A stretch of DNA of 64,000 nt from Mycolicibacterium litorale (GTDB lineage: Bacteria > Actinomycetota > Actinomycetes > Mycobacteriales > Mycobacteriaceae): contig CP019882.1 in the NCBI GenBank assembly GCA_002007745.1, positions 124,001-188,000 on the forward strand, in the 5' to 3' direction. Below are positions 10,649-19,504 of the stretch, piece by piece. The translations under genes and the position numbers were made by a program. A model generated the notes under the pieces. The model ran no database searches and was not told the DNA's origin. It saw nothing but the letters and a program-made list of their open reading frames with translations. Every line of letters begins with the position of its first letter. Within the stretch, counting starts at the first letter, position 1.

Positions 10649-10945
10649 ATGACCAACGACGTCGAGAAGCGCTGGCGCGATCCGGGGATGTTCCGTGCCG
10701 CGGTGAAATACGTGGTCGCCTTCGTCGCGGTGGCCGGCCTGGCGTTGGCGGCCACCGCCGTCTGGCATTCCCGGATCGCCGGCGTCCTGGTACCGGTCAT
10801 CCTGTTCGTCGGCGGGGTGGGCGCCTTCGTGCAGACCTACCGAATCTGGCGTGCCGAGGGGGTCTGGCCCATCTGGCAGGGCGCCGGATGGTTCCTGTTG
10901 GCCCTGACGCTGGTGTGCCTGGGTGTGCCCGTCGCGGTCTGGTGA
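10649..10945 (+). CDS. Small membrane protein, three TM segments, unknown function
   Basis: 98 residues from ATG 10649, chosen over ATG 10643 because GGGAACGAGG then lies about 8 bases upstream. After a short charged N-terminus (MTNDVEKRWRDP) there are three hydrophobic segments: around residues 18-40, 43-65 and 73-95. The last segment runs to the C-terminal VAVW, and the sequence AEGVWPIWQGAGW precedes it. No catalytic motif is visible. The layout resembles small actinobacterial DUF2530-like membrane proteins, but I am not certain of the family. It is divergent from the short acidic ORF and 24 bases upstream of the CoA-transferase gene. Confidence 0.75.
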   Translation: MTNDVEKRWRDPGMFRAAVKYVVAFVAVAGLALAATAVWHSRIAGVLVPVILFVGGVGAFVQTYRIWRAEGVWPIWQGAGWFLLALTLVCLGVPVAVW

Positions 10946-10969
10946 CCGCCACGCCGCCATACTCGTCGG

Positions 10970-12169
10970 GTGACCGCTTCATCTGACCTGCCGCTGGACG
11001 GTGTCCGCATCGTCGAGATCTCCAGCTTCGTGGCGGTGCCGCTGGCCGGGATGACGCTGGCGCAGCTGGGTGCCGAGGTCATTCGCGTCGACCCGGTCGG
11101 CGGGGCGGCGGACTATCACCGTTGGCCGCTGACCGAGGCCGGTGACAGCATCTACTGGGCCGGGCTGAACAAGGGCAAACGTTCGGTCGCCGCCGATATG
11201 CGCAGCCCGCGCGGACAGCAGCTGGTTGCGCGCCTGATCGGCGAAGCCGGGGTGCTGATCACCAATGTGGCGGGCCGGCAATGGCATTCGTATCAGGAGC
11301 TGAGCGCACAGCGTGCCGACCTGATCCACCTGGAGGTGGTGGGCCGCGGCGACGGCTCGACCGGTGTCGACTACACCGTCAACGCGGGCACCGGTTTCCC
11401 GCTGGTCACCGGACCGTCCGGGCAGACCGGCCCGGTCAACCACGTGCTCCCGGCGTGGGATGTCAGCTGCGGGCTGTACGCCGCGCTGGCGATCCTGGTG
11501 GCGTTGCGCCGCCGGGACAGCACCGGGCAGGGCAGCCGCATCCGCCTGCCACTGGACGACGTCGCGCTGGCCACCGCGGCCAACCTCGGATTCCTCACCG
11601 AGCCGATGGTCACCGGAGCGCAGCGGCCGCGGCTGGGCAACGCCATCTACGGCCAATACGGCCAGAACTTCACCAGCAGCGACGGCGCCGCCTTCATGGT
11701 GGTCGCCCTGACATCGCGGCACTTCCGCGATCTCGCCGAGCTCACCGGTACCGCGAAAGCCGTTGCCGCCATCGCCGAAGCGCTGGGCGCCGACTTCGCC
11801 GACGAAGGCCAGCGCTACCAGCACCGCGACGTGTTGACCGGGCTGTTCGCCGGGTGGTTCGGTAGCCACACCGCCGAGGAGGTCAGCGCGGCGCTGGCGG
11901 GGAGTTCAGTGCTGTGGGAGCGCTACCTCGATTTCGCGGAGCTCGCCGAACATCCACGGGTAACCCACAATCCGCTATTCAGCCTGCTCGAGCAGCCCCG
12001 GATCGGCAGCTATCTGGCACCGGGACTGCCGATGTCGGTCGACGGCGCCCACACCCCGGCCCGACCGGCGCCCGCACTGGGCGACGACACCGCGGCCGTG
12101 CTCGCCGAACTCGGGATGACGCCCGAGGAGATCACCGCTCTGGTCGAATCCGGCACGGTGACAACGTGA
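10970..12169 (+). CDS. CoA-transferase family III, 2-methylfumaryl-CoA isomerase-like
   Basis: 399-residue CaiB/BaiF (family III) CoA-transferase, GTG start at 10970. The N-terminus LDGVRIVEISSFVAVPLAGMTLAQLGAEVIRVDP is the family hallmark. The segment VDYTVNAGTGFPLVTGP supplies the expected catalytic Asp. Features such as NHVLPAWDVSCG, NAIYGQYG and a C-terminal LEQPRIGSYLAPGLP resemble mesaconyl-CoA C1-C4 CoA transferase (Mct) of the 3-hydroxypropionate cycle as I recall it. No other genes of that cycle are nearby, so the substrate may be a different branched acyl-CoA. The stop overlaps the thioesterase start (GTGA), so the two probably work on the same CoA ester. Confidence 0.85.
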   Translation: MTASSDLPLDGVRIVEISSFVAVPLAGMTLAQLGAEVIRVDPVGGAADYHRWPLTEAGDSIYWAGLNKGKRSVAADMRSPRGQQLVARLIGEAGVLITNVAGRQWHSYQELSAQRADLIHLEVVGRGDGSTGVDYTVNAGTGFPLVTGPSGQTGPVNHVLPAWDVSCGLYAALAILVALRRRDSTGQGSRIRLPLDDVALATAANLGFLTEPMVTGAQRPRLGNAIYGQYGQNFTSSDGAAFMVVALTSRHFRDLAELTGTAKAVAAIAEALGADFADEGQRYQHRDVLTGLFAGWFGSHTAEEVSAALAGSSVLWERYLDFAELAEHPRVTHNPLFSLLEQPRIGSYLAPGLPMSVDGAHTPARPAPALGDDTAAVLAELGMTPEEITALVESGTVTT

Positions 12170-12974
12170 CTCATGTCCTGGCCAGCCTACTTGAGGTCGA
12201 CGCCGACCCGGCCACAGCGGACGCGTTCACGGGAAAGCCCGCCGGCCCGCCGGACAAGCGTGCCTACGGCGGGCATCTGGCCGCGCAGGCGATGGCGGCC
12301 GCGTGCCACACCGTCGAGCCCGCGTTGCGGCCGACCAACCTGCACGTGCAGTTCCTGCGCGGTGGAGATGCCGGCGCGCCGGTGGGTACCAGGTCGAGCG
12401 GGTTTACGACGGCCGCACAGCGGCCGCGCGGCGGGTACTTGGGTGGCAAGACAGACGGCTGCTGGTGACCGCCGCGGCGCAGTTCTCCGCGTCGGCGGTC
12501 GGGCCCGAGCACGCCCGGCATGCGGTGTCGCCGGGGGATCCCGAGCAGCTGCCCGCCAACGGGCCCATCGGTCCGGCGCCGGCGGTACCGCTCGACGAGA
12601 TCGACATCCGCACCGACGATGATTGGAGCACTGGGGAATTCGTCCGGCGGCTGTGGTGGCGGGTCACCGCGCCGCTGCCCGACGATCCCAGGGTGCACGC
12701 CTGCGCGGCGGTCTACGTCACCGACATCTACGGTATCGACCCGGTGCTGGCGGTGCACCACCATTCGATGACCGACCGCAGCCACCGCACCGCCACCACC
12801 GACTCGTCGATCTGGTTTCATCGGCCGATCCGCGCCGATCGGTGGAACCTGCTGGAATCCCGCTCACCCGCGGCAGCGCGCGGTCGTGGGCTGGTCACCC
12901 TGGACCTCTACGACGCCGACGCGGTACTGACCGCCACCCTGGTTCAGGAGGGCCTGGCGGTCGTGCGGGACTGA
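12166..12974 (+). CDS. Acyl-CoA thioesterase II-like protein (one apparent frameshift)
   Basis: TesB-type double-hotdog thioesterase, 269 residues after repair, hydrolysing acyl-CoA to free acid and CoA. The first half reads GGHLAAQAMAAACHTV and PTNLHVQFLRGGD. The frame then breaks near 12384-12386 (a GGG that probably was GGGG) and resumes as YQVERVYDGRTAAARRV. The second half contains VTDIYGIDPVLAVHHHSMTDRSH and TTDSSIWFH, matching the C-terminal hotdog. The GTG start at 12166 overlaps the CoA-transferase stop. The 3' end overlaps the convergent TetR gene by 31 bases. Read literally the first frame stops at 12468 and the protein would be inactive; I think a base was missed. Confidence 0.85.
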
Positions 12975-13603
12975 CGTCGCACCTGCCGCTCGGTGGCCAG
13001 CGAGCGGGTCTCCTCCGACAGCGGGGCGGCGAGCATCGCGGCCACCGTGTCGACCAGATGGCTGGTGAACAACCGGTCGTCGGCGTGCGGTGCGCCCGCG
13101 GCACGGCGGCCCAACTCCACCGCGGCGTACACCAGGGCGCCCAGCCGGGGATGCAATGTCACCGCCAGTGGGTCCAGCATCGGTTCGAGCAGCAGCCGCC
13201 ACCGTTGCAGGCTGCTGGCGGACCCGCCGGTGAAGTCGAAGGCGGGAACGGGCCGGTTGAGCAGATCGGCGTGGATGCGCAGGAAAGCCGGACCGCCGTC
13301 GGGGTTGGTCAATTCGGCGGCCAGCGGCCGCACCAGCGCAGCGGCCATCGCGCGCATCGAAGTCGCCTGCTCGCCGCGCACCGTCTCGAGCAACACGTCA
13401 CGCCGGGCGTCGATCATCGGCAGGTGCTTGTCGCCGATGGCGGCCAGCACCCCGGCACGGTCGGTGAAGTGATACTGCACAGCCATCACGTTGCGGGCGC
13501 CGGCCTCGCGGGCGATCTCGCGCAGGCTCACCGCCTCCACGCCGCGTTCGGCGAACAGTCGCTCGGCGGTGGCGACCAGAGTGGCGCGGGTGTCGACAGC
13601 CAT
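12944..13603 (-). CDS. TetR family regulator
   Basis: 219 residues from ATG 13603 (a GTG three bases upstream is also possible). The N-terminal helix-turn-helix reads SLREIAREAGARNVMAVQYHFTDRAGVL, typical of TetR. The C-terminal ligand domain is Ala- and Leu-rich and not diagnostic. The gene lies seven bases after the acyl-CoA dehydrogenase stop on the same strand, so it is probably the second gene of that transcript and may sense an acyl-CoA or the dehydrogenase substrate. It converges with the thioesterase gene. Confidence 0.88.
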   Translation of the reverse strand: MAVDTRATLVATAERLFAERGVEAVSLREIAREAGARNVMAVQYHFTDRAGVLAAIGDKHLPMIDARRDVLLETVRGEQATSMRAMAAALVRPLAAELTNPDGGPAFLRIHADLLNRPVPAFDFTGGSASSLQRWRLLLEPMLDPLAVTLHPRLGALVYAAVELGRRAAGAPHADDRLFTSHLVDTVAAMLAAPLSEETRSLATERQVRRQSRTTARPS

Positions 13604-13613
13604 CACGCGGCTG

Positions 13614-14909
13614 TCAAAGCTCGGCGACCTCGTGCTCGATCAGCTCGGCCAGCCGAGCCTGCGCGGCCTCCCGTCGGGTCGGGATGTGTTGCGACGGGAA
13701 CAGGGTCTGCACCGGTTGGTACTCCTTGAGCGTGCGCCTGGCCACGGTCAGCTTGTGCACCTCGGTCGGGCCGTCGGCGATCGCCAGGGACTGGGCCGCC
13801 ACCATCATCTTCACGAACGGCATCTCGTCGGAAACGCCGAGGGCCCCATGCAGATGCATGGCGCGTTGCACCACATCGTGAAGGACTTGGGGCATCGCGA
13901 CTTTCACCGCGGCGATGTCGCGGCGCACCAATTGGTAGTCGTGGTATTTGTCGATCTTCCATGCGGTACGCAGCACCAGCAGACGGAACTGCTCGATCTG
14001 GATCCAGCTGTCGGCGATCTTCTCGCTCGTCATCTGGTAGTCGCCCAGCGGTCCACGGCGCGTCTGCCGTGACACCGCGCGCTCGCACATCATGTCGAAA
14101 GCCTTGCGGGCCAGGGCTATTGTCCGCATGGCGTGGTGCACGCGGCCGCCGCCGAGCCGGGTCTGGGCGATTGCGAACGCCTGCCCCTCACCACCGAGCA
14201 CGTGGTCGGCGGGTACTCGAACGTCGTTGTAGCGGATGTACCCGTGTCCGGCGCGGTCGTCGGATTCACCGCCCACCCCGATATGGCGGATGGTCTCGAT
14301 GCCCGGCGTCTCGGCGGGCACGATGAACAGTGACATCTTCTGGTGGGTGCGGGCCTCGGGATTGGTGACCGCCATGACGATGAAGAAGGCGGCGTTGCGC
14401 GCGTTGGAGGAGAACCATTTCTCGCCGTTGATCACCCACTGGTCGCCGTCGCGTTCGGCGCGGGTGGTGAACAGTCCGGGATCGGAGCCGCCCTGGGGTT
14501 CGGTCATCGAATAGCAGGACGAGATTTCACCGTCGAGCAACGGCTGCAGATACCGCCGCTTCTGCTCCTCGGTCCCGAACATCGCCAGGATCTCGGCATT
14601 GCCGGAGTCCGGGGCTTGGGAGCCGAAGACCGAAGGTGCCCACCGCGATCTGCCGACGATCTCGTTCAGCAGCGCCAGCTTGACCTGGCCGTAGCCCTGG
14701 CCGCCGAGTTCCGGGCTCAGGTGCGCGGCCCACAGGCCCTGCTCCCTGACCTTGCGCTGCAGCGGCCGCAGGATCCGCAACACCTCGGGGTTGGTCTTCT
14801 CGTAGGGGTCCAGCGGTGCGAAGTCCAGCGGTTCGAGGTCCTCGCGCATGAACTCCTCGACCCAGTCGAGCTTCTTCTGATAGTCAGGATCGGTCTCGAA
14901 ATCCCACAT
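13614..14909 (-). CDS. Acyl-CoA dehydrogenase (ACAD10/11-like)
   Basis: 431-residue FAD-dependent acyl-CoA dehydrogenase introducing the alpha,beta double bond in acyl-CoA beta-oxidation. Motifs: CYSMTEPQGGSD near 132-143 (FAD/substrate site), EKWFSSNARNA, the C-terminal HGALGVSDEMPF and IADGPTEVHKLTVARRTL. The long N-terminal segment beginning MWDFETDPDYQKKLDWVEEF and overall length fit the ACAD10/11-like group. It is followed after seven bases by a TetR gene and is divergent from the PRC-barrel gene. Substrate chain type cannot be read from sequence. Confidence 0.93.
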   Translation of the reverse strand: MWDFETDPDYQKKLDWVEEFMREDLEPLDFAPLDPYEKTNPEVLRILRPLQRKVREQGLWAAHLSPELGGQGYGQVKLALLNEIVGRSRWAPSVFGSQAPDSGNAEILAMFGTEEQKRRYLQPLLDGEISSCYSMTEPQGGSDPGLFTTRAERDGDQWVINGEKWFSSNARNAAFFIVMAVTNPEARTHQKMSLFIVPAETPGIETIRHIGVGGESDDRAGHGYIRYNDVRVPADHVLGGEGQAFAIAQTRLGGGRVHHAMRTIALARKAFDMMCERAVSRQTRRGPLGDYQMTSEKIADSWIQIEQFRLLVLRTAWKIDKYHDYQLVRRDIAAVKVAMPQVLHDVVQRAMHLHGALGVSDEMPFVKMMVAAQSLAIADGPTEVHKLTVARRTLKEYQPVQTLFPSQHIPTRREAAQARLAELIEHEVAEL

Positions 14910-14985
14910 GGTTTGGTCCTTGAAGTTCTCGGGGTCCGCGACGTTGAGGCGGCGCGATCATAACTTCATACAACTGCATCAATCA

Positions 14986-15876
14986 ATGGGATCCGACGAG
15001 CCGATCGGGCATGCTTCCACCGTGCTGTTGCTCAGCCGGGTCACCGGCTTGGACGTCCTGAGACCCGACGGGCGGGTGATCGGCCGGCTGGCCGACCTGA
15101 CCGCCGACCTCGGCGACCAGTCCGGTCCCCAGTTGGTGCAGCGGCTGCTGGTCCGCCGCCGCCGCGCCGAACCTCTGCTGACGCCGTGGCACCGCGTCGT
15201 CGGATTCGGGCCCACACAGGTCGTCCTCGCCGACGCCGCCGGGGAGTCCGCCGAGGCCGCGGGTGTGCAGGCACTGCGCCGACACGAGATCCTGCTGGGC
15301 CGCGACGTCCTCGACACCCAGGTGGTCGACGTCGTCGGCCAGCGGCTGGCCCGCGTCGCTGACGTCGTGCTGGCCCGCACCCCGTCCGGCCGCGTCGAAC
15401 TCGTCGGGGTCGAGGTCGGCTTCGGCGGCGTGCTGCAGCGGCTGAAGCTGGGCTCACTGGCGCGACGCACCGGCCAGGACATCATCGCCTGGTCGGATCT
15501 ACACCTGACCTCCGAGCGCGGCCACGCCGTTCAACTGGCCACGCCGCGCGCCGCCGTGCACCACCTCGACCCGCGGGCGCTGGCCGCGCTGGTCAGCCAG
15601 GTGGACACCGAATCAGCCACGGAGATTCTGGCCACCAAGGTCCCCGGCGAGGCCGCCGAGGTGGTGCAGGCCACCCATCCCGCGGTCGGCGAACGGGTGC
15701 TGCGCGCGATGCCCAGCACGGCGGCCGCCCGCATCCTCGCCGCCATGCCCGCCGAACACGCCGGCCGATGGCGGCAACGGCTCGAACACGCCCCGACGCT
15801 GCTCGGCCGGCGCTTCCTGCGCTCGCGGGTGTGGCTCGAGGCCAATCCGCGACACCGCAGCGGACCCGGCTCATGA
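14986..15876 (+). CDS. PRC-barrel / MgtE N-terminal-like protein partnered with the NRAMP-type transporter
   Basis: 296 residues from ATG 14986; a GTG at 15022 is an alternative, and neither has a clear ribosome site. The first two thirds contain two PRC-barrel-like units (around LDVLRPDGRVIGRLADLTADLG and DTQVVDVVGQRLARVADVVLAR). The last third has MgtE-N-like helical repeats (HHLDPRALAALVSQVDTESATEIL, RVLRAMPSTAAARILAAMPAEHA). Such domains sense or gate divalent metal in MgtE-type transporters. The stop overlaps the transporter ATG (ATGA), which suggests a cytosolic regulatory partner for that permease. This function is inference from domain type and coupling. Confidence 0.82.
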   Translation: MGSDEPIGHASTVLLLSRVTGLDVLRPDGRVIGRLADLTADLGDQSGPQLVQRLLVRRRRAEPLLTPWHRVVGFGPTQVVLADAAGESAEAAGVQALRRHEILLGRDVLDTQVVDVVGQRLARVADVVLARTPSGRVELVGVEVGFGGVLQRLKLGSLARRTGQDIIAWSDLHLTSERGHAVQLATPRAAVHHLDPRALAALVSQVDTESATEILATKVPGEAAEVVQATHPAVGERVLRAMPSTAAARILAAMPAEHAGRWRQRLEHAPTLLGRRFLRSRVWLEANPRHRSGPGS

Positions 15877-17111
15877 GAGCGCCCGGCCGCACCACCAAGC
15901 GGTTCGGGGCGCTGCTGGCAGTCGTGGGCCCTGGGCTGCTGGCCGGTCTGTCCGACGACGACCCGGCCGGCATCACGACGTACTCGGTGCTCGGCGCCGA
16001 CCACGGCTACCAGCTGTTGTGGGTGCTGCTGCTGTCCACCGTCGCGCTGATCGTCTTCCACAGCCTGGCCGCCCGAATGGGTGTGGTGACCGGCCAGGGC
16101 CTGATCGGCCTGGTGCGACAGCGCTATGGCGTCGGCATCGGCGGTGCCGTGCTCGGTGCCCTCGTCATCGCCAACATCGGCACCACCTGTGCCGAATTCG
16201 CCGGCATCGCCGCGGGATTCGAGCTGTTCGGCATCAGTCGCTACGTCAGCGTGCCGGCCGCCGCGGTCACGGTGTCACTGTTGGTGTTGCGCGGCAGCTT
16301 CCATCGCGTCGAGCGGCTGCTACTGCTGTTGTCGACCGTCTTCCTGGCCTACCTGGTCTCGGGGTTCCTGGCCAAACCGGACTGGGGAGCCGCACTGCAC
16401 GGCACGTTCGTGCCGTCCATGCCGATGACCGGGCAGGCGATCGCGATCGTCACCGCGACGCTGGGCACGACGCTGGCGCCGTGGGGTCTGTCGTTCATGC
16501 AGTCCTATGCCGTCGACAAGAAGTTGCGCACCGAAGACCTGCCGCTGGAACGCGTCGACGTCATCACCGGGGCGGTCCTGACCGGGGTCATCGGGTTCTT
16601 CGTCGTGGTGGCGTGCGCGGCAACCCTGCACCGCGACGGGCGCCGCATCATCGACGCCGCCGACGCGGCGATCGCGCTGCAGCCGCTGGCCGGCGAGGCC
16701 GCGGCCACACTCTTCGGCATCGGCCTGATCGGTGCCGCGTTCCTGGCCGCCTCGATCCTGCCGCTGTCCACCGCCTACTCGGTCTGCGAATACGCCGGCC
16801 TGGAAGCCGCCATCGACGATCCCTACCGTGAGGCGCGGACCTTCTACCTGACCTACGGGATCATCACCGGCATCGGTGCGGTCATCGTGCTCGCGCCGCA
16901 CGCGCCGCTGGTGACCATCCTGGTCGGAACCCAAGTGCTCAACGCCGTGCTGCTGATCCCGCTGATGCTGGCCATGATCGGACTGGGTCGCGACCGGGAG
17001 CTGATGGGCGGGTTCGCTATCGGGCGCCGCGGACTGATCGGTTACGTCGCGACGACGGCGGTGGTGGTGGCGTGCGTCCTGACGTTGGGCATCACCACCG
17101 TGCTGGGCTGA
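15873..17111 (+). CDS. NRAMP-related metal transporter
   Basis: 412-residue membrane protein with about 11 hydrophobic segments and NRAMP-like architecture. TM1 carries SDDDPAGITTYSVLGAD (Asp30-Pro31-Ala32-Gly33) where classical Mn/Fe NRAMPs have DPGN. TM6 carries GTTLAPWGLSF (Ala202-Pro203-Trp204) where they have MPH. Loss of the Asn and of the metal-coordinating Met is known in NRAMP-related Mg2+ transporters and in other divergent members, so this is unlikely to be a standard manganese importer. Coupling to a PRC/MgtE-N-like protein points the same way. Downstream lies the enoyl-CoA hydratase gene after 23 bases. Confidence 0.87.
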   Translation: MRAPGRTTKRFGALLAVVGPGLLAGLSDDDPAGITTYSVLGADHGYQLLWVLLLSTVALIVFHSLAARMGVVTGQGLIGLVRQRYGVGIGGAVLGALVIANIGTTCAEFAGIAAGFELFGISRYVSVPAAAVTVSLLVLRGSFHRVERLLLLLSTVFLAYLVSGFLAKPDWGAALHGTFVPSMPMTGQAIAIVTATLGTTLAPWGLSFMQSYAVDKKLRTEDLPLERVDVITGAVLTGVIGFFVVVACAATLHRDGRRIIDAADAAIALQPLAGEAAATLFGIGLIGAAFLAASILPLSTAYSVCEYAGLEAAIDDPYREARTFYLTYGIITGIGAVIVLAPHAPLVTILVGTQVLNAVLLIPLMLAMIGLGRDRELMGGFAIGRRGLIGYVATTAVVVACVLTLGITTVLG

Positions 17112-17134
17112 ACAGGGAACAGAGAGGATCACCG

Positions 17135-17929
17135 ATGTCGACGTCCGTTCGCCTCGAGATCGTCGACCCCGGGGTGGCCGTGATCACCCTCGACGGGCCC
17201 GGCCGGCTCAACGCGTTCTCCGCCGACACCGCCCGCCGCCTCGGCGCCGCCTACCGGCGGTGCGACGCCGACGACACGGTGCGTGCCGTTGTCGTCACCG
17301 GCGCGGGCCGGGCGTTCTGCGCCGGTGCCGACATGTCCGCGGACGCCGCGGTATTCGACAGTCCCGCCGACGGATTCAGCGCCTCCCCGATCCAGCCGCC
17401 GGCGTGGCGGGTGCGCAAGCTCGTCGTCGCCGCGGTCAACGGCCACGCGATCGGCATCGGGCTGACGCTGGCGCTGCAATGTGACGTCCGGCTGGTCGCC
17501 GAGGATGCCACGCTGGGCGTCCCGCAGGTACGTCGCGGCATGATCGGCGACTGCGCGGTGCACTACACCCTCAAGCGTGCCGTCGGTCTGGCCGTGGCGG
17601 CCGACGTGCTGCTGACCGGGCGGACGTTCACCGGCCGTGACGCCGCCGCGATGGGGATCGCCAGCCGGGCGCTGCCGGCCGACGACGTGCTGCCGGCGGC
17701 ACTGGAACTGGCCCGCGACGTCGCGGTCAACGCCAACCCGGCCTCGGTGGCCTACAGCAAACGGCTGCTGTGGACCGAGACCGACGCCGACACGGTGGCC
17801 GCCGAGGAGACTACGGTGCACCTGACACTGATGGGCGGCCCGGACGCGGCCGAGGGCCCGGCCGCCTGGCGGGCGAAACGGCCCCCGGTGTGGCGGTCGG
17901 TGGCCAGCGAGACGGGAGATCCGGCATGA
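17135..17929 (+). CDS. Enoyl-CoA hydratase/isomerase family protein
   Basis: 264-residue crotonase-fold protein, ATG 17135 preceded by AGAGAGGA. The oxyanion-hole segments are GAGRAFCAGADMSADAA and VNGHAIGIGLTLALQCDVRLV. In the usual catalytic Glu region the sequence is VPQVRRGMIGDCAVHYTLKRAVG; the second catalytic Glu of true hydratases is not obvious, so an isomerase or another crotonase activity is possible. The stop overlaps the SDR start (ATGA), forming a two-gene unit for lipid or CoA-ester metabolism. Family is firm, exact reaction is not. Confidence 0.9.
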   Translation: MSTSVRLEIVDPGVAVITLDGPGRLNAFSADTARRLGAAYRRCDADDTVRAVVVTGAGRAFCAGADMSADAAVFDSPADGFSASPIQPPAWRVRKLVVAAVNGHAIGIGLTLALQCDVRLVAEDATLGVPQVRRGMIGDCAVHYTLKRAVGLAVAADVLLTGRTFTGRDAAAMGIASRALPADDVLPAALELARDVAVNANPASVAYSKRLLWTETDADTVAAEETTVHLTLMGGPDAAEGPAAWRAKRPPVWRSVASETGDPA

Positions 17930-18810
17930 AGACGACGGCCGAGGTTCTCGACGGGGTGGACCTGACCGGGCGCACTGTCGTCGTCACCGGGGCGTCCTCC
18001 GGGCTGGGTCTGCAGACCGCACGCGCCCTGCAGTCGGCCGGGGCTCAGGTGGTGGCCGCCGTGCGTGACCTGGACAAGACCCGGGCCGCCATCGACTGCG
18101 ACACCGTCCGCCTTGAGCTGGCCGACTTGCGTTCGGCGCGTGCCGCAGCCGCCGAGCTGGCCGACCGCCTGGACCGCATCGACGTGCTGGTCAACAATGC
18201 CGGGATCATGGCGCCGCCACTGTCGCGCACCGCCCAGGGCTACGAAATGCAGCTCGGGGCAAACCATCTCGGCCACTTCGTGTTCACCACCGGGCTTGTG
18301 AGCACGTTCGCCGAAGGCACCCGGATCGTCAACCTGAGCAGCCGCGGACACCTGGCCGGCGGAATCCGGTGGGACGATCCCAACTACGCAGACGAATCCC
18401 AGTACGACAAATGGCAGGCCTACGGCCAGAGCAAGACCGCCAACGTGTTGTTCACCGTCGAAGCCGAACGGCGCTGGGGACCTCGAGGCGTGCACTCGTT
18501 CGCCGTGCACCCGGGGGTGGTCGCCACCGAGTTGGCCAGGCACATGACCCGCGACGACTTCAGCGGAGGCGGGCGGCTGGCCAATCTCGACGTGACCGAC
18601 GTCGAGCACGGTGCGGCGACCACCGTGTGGGCGGCGGTCAGCCCGGAACTGGACGGTCGCGGCGGGCTGTACCTCGAGGACTGCCGTGTCGCCGAACCGT
18701 TCACCGAGGGCGCCGAGGGCGGCGTCGCGGACTGGGCGGTGGACCCCGGGCAAGCCGCCCGGCTGTGGGACTGGTCGCAGCGTCAAGCCGACCTCAGTGT
18801 GAGTGACTAA
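17926..18810 (+). CDS. Short-chain dehydrogenase/reductase (retinol dehydrogenase-like)
   Basis: 294-residue SDR. NAD(P) binding is VVVTGASSGLGLQTA (TGxxxGxG), followed by NNAG in VLVNNAGIMAPP. The catalytic residues are Ser in NLSSRGH and Tyr/Lys in YGQSK. The insertion RWDDPNYADESQYDKWQAYGQSKTANVLF is typical of the retinol-dehydrogenase/WWOX-like group of oxidoreductases. It overlaps the enoyl-CoA hydratase by four bases and is followed by a GNAT gene after six bases. The substrate is probably a lipophilic alcohol or ketone. Confidence 0.92.
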   Translation: MKTTAEVLDGVDLTGRTVVVTGASSGLGLQTARALQSAGAQVVAAVRDLDKTRAAIDCDTVRLELADLRSARAAAAELADRLDRIDVLVNNAGIMAPPLSRTAQGYEMQLGANHLGHFVFTTGLVSTFAEGTRIVNLSSRGHLAGGIRWDDPNYADESQYDKWQAYGQSKTANVLFTVEAERRWGPRGVHSFAVHPGVVATELARHMTRDDFSGGGRLANLDVTDVEHGAATTVWAAVSPELDGRGGLYLEDCRVAEPFTEGAEGGVADWAVDPGQAARLWDWSQRQADLSVSD

Positions 18811-18816
18811 CCTGCA

Positions 18817-19425
18817 GTGGTGTCCATCGACGTTCGTCCCGCACGCAAGCCGGACATCCCCGCGTTGGCGCGGGTACTGGGGCGAGCCTTCCAGGACGAC
18901 CCGGTGATGGCGTGGGTGCAGCCCGATGCCGAGCGCCGCAAGGCGGCGCTGCCCGGACTCTTCGGAGCCCTGGCCCGACACCATTTCCTCGCCGGCCGGG
19001 CAACCGAGGTCGCGGTGTCGCAAGACGGTGTGGCGGGGGCGGCGCTGTGGGATCCGCCGGGGCGCTGGCAGCAGTCCCCACGGGAACAGCTCGCGATGTT
19101 GCCGGCCGTCCTTCGCGCGTTCCGCGGCCGACTGGCCGCCGGCCGGGCGGTCACCGACCTGATGAAGGCGAATCATCCCGAGGAACCGCATTGGTATCTG
19201 GCCGTCATCGGCAGTGACCCGACCGTGCGCGGCGGCGGATTCGGCCGCGCACTCATGCAGTCCCGCCTGGACCGCTGTGACGCCGAGTACGCCCCCGCCT
19301 ACCTGGAATCAAGCAATCCGGCCAATGTGCCGTACTACGAACGGTTCGGGTTCGAGGTGACCGGCGAGATCGTGTTGCCCGAAGGCGGTCCGTCGCTGTG
19401 GCCGATGTGGCGCGCCCCTCGGTGA
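18817..19425 (+). CDS. GNAT family N-acetyltransferase
   Basis: 202-residue GNAT protein with GTG start at 18817 or 18820. The acetyl-CoA binding motif A reads YLAVIGSDPTVRGGGFGRALMQSRL (V-x4-RGGGFG). Motif B reads YLESSNPANVPYYERFGFEV, which is common in actinobacterial small-molecule GNATs. It closes the hydratase-SDR-GNAT group on the plus strand. The acceptor substrate is unknown. Confidence 0.88.
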   Translation: MVSIDVRPARKPDIPALARVLGRAFQDDPVMAWVQPDAERRKAALPGLFGALARHHFLAGRATEVAVSQDGVAGAALWDPPGRWQQSPREQLAMLPAVLRAFRGRLAAGRAVTDLMKANHPEEPHWYLAVIGSDPTVRGGGFGRALMQSRLDRCDAEYAPAYLESSNPANVPYYERFGFEVTGEIVLPEGGPSLWPMWRAPR

Positions 19426-19504
19426 TGATCGCACCGGTTTAGCCACCTCGGCGGCTGGGCAACCGACGCGGACTGTCCACGCCAGCGAACGGGAGGTGGT
19501 TCAC

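Noticed and set aside
14960..14972. ATAACTTCATACA resembles a loxP half-site (ATAACTTCGTATA).
   Set aside because: Two mismatches, no second arm and no 8-bp spacer; it is simply an AT-rich divergent promoter region.
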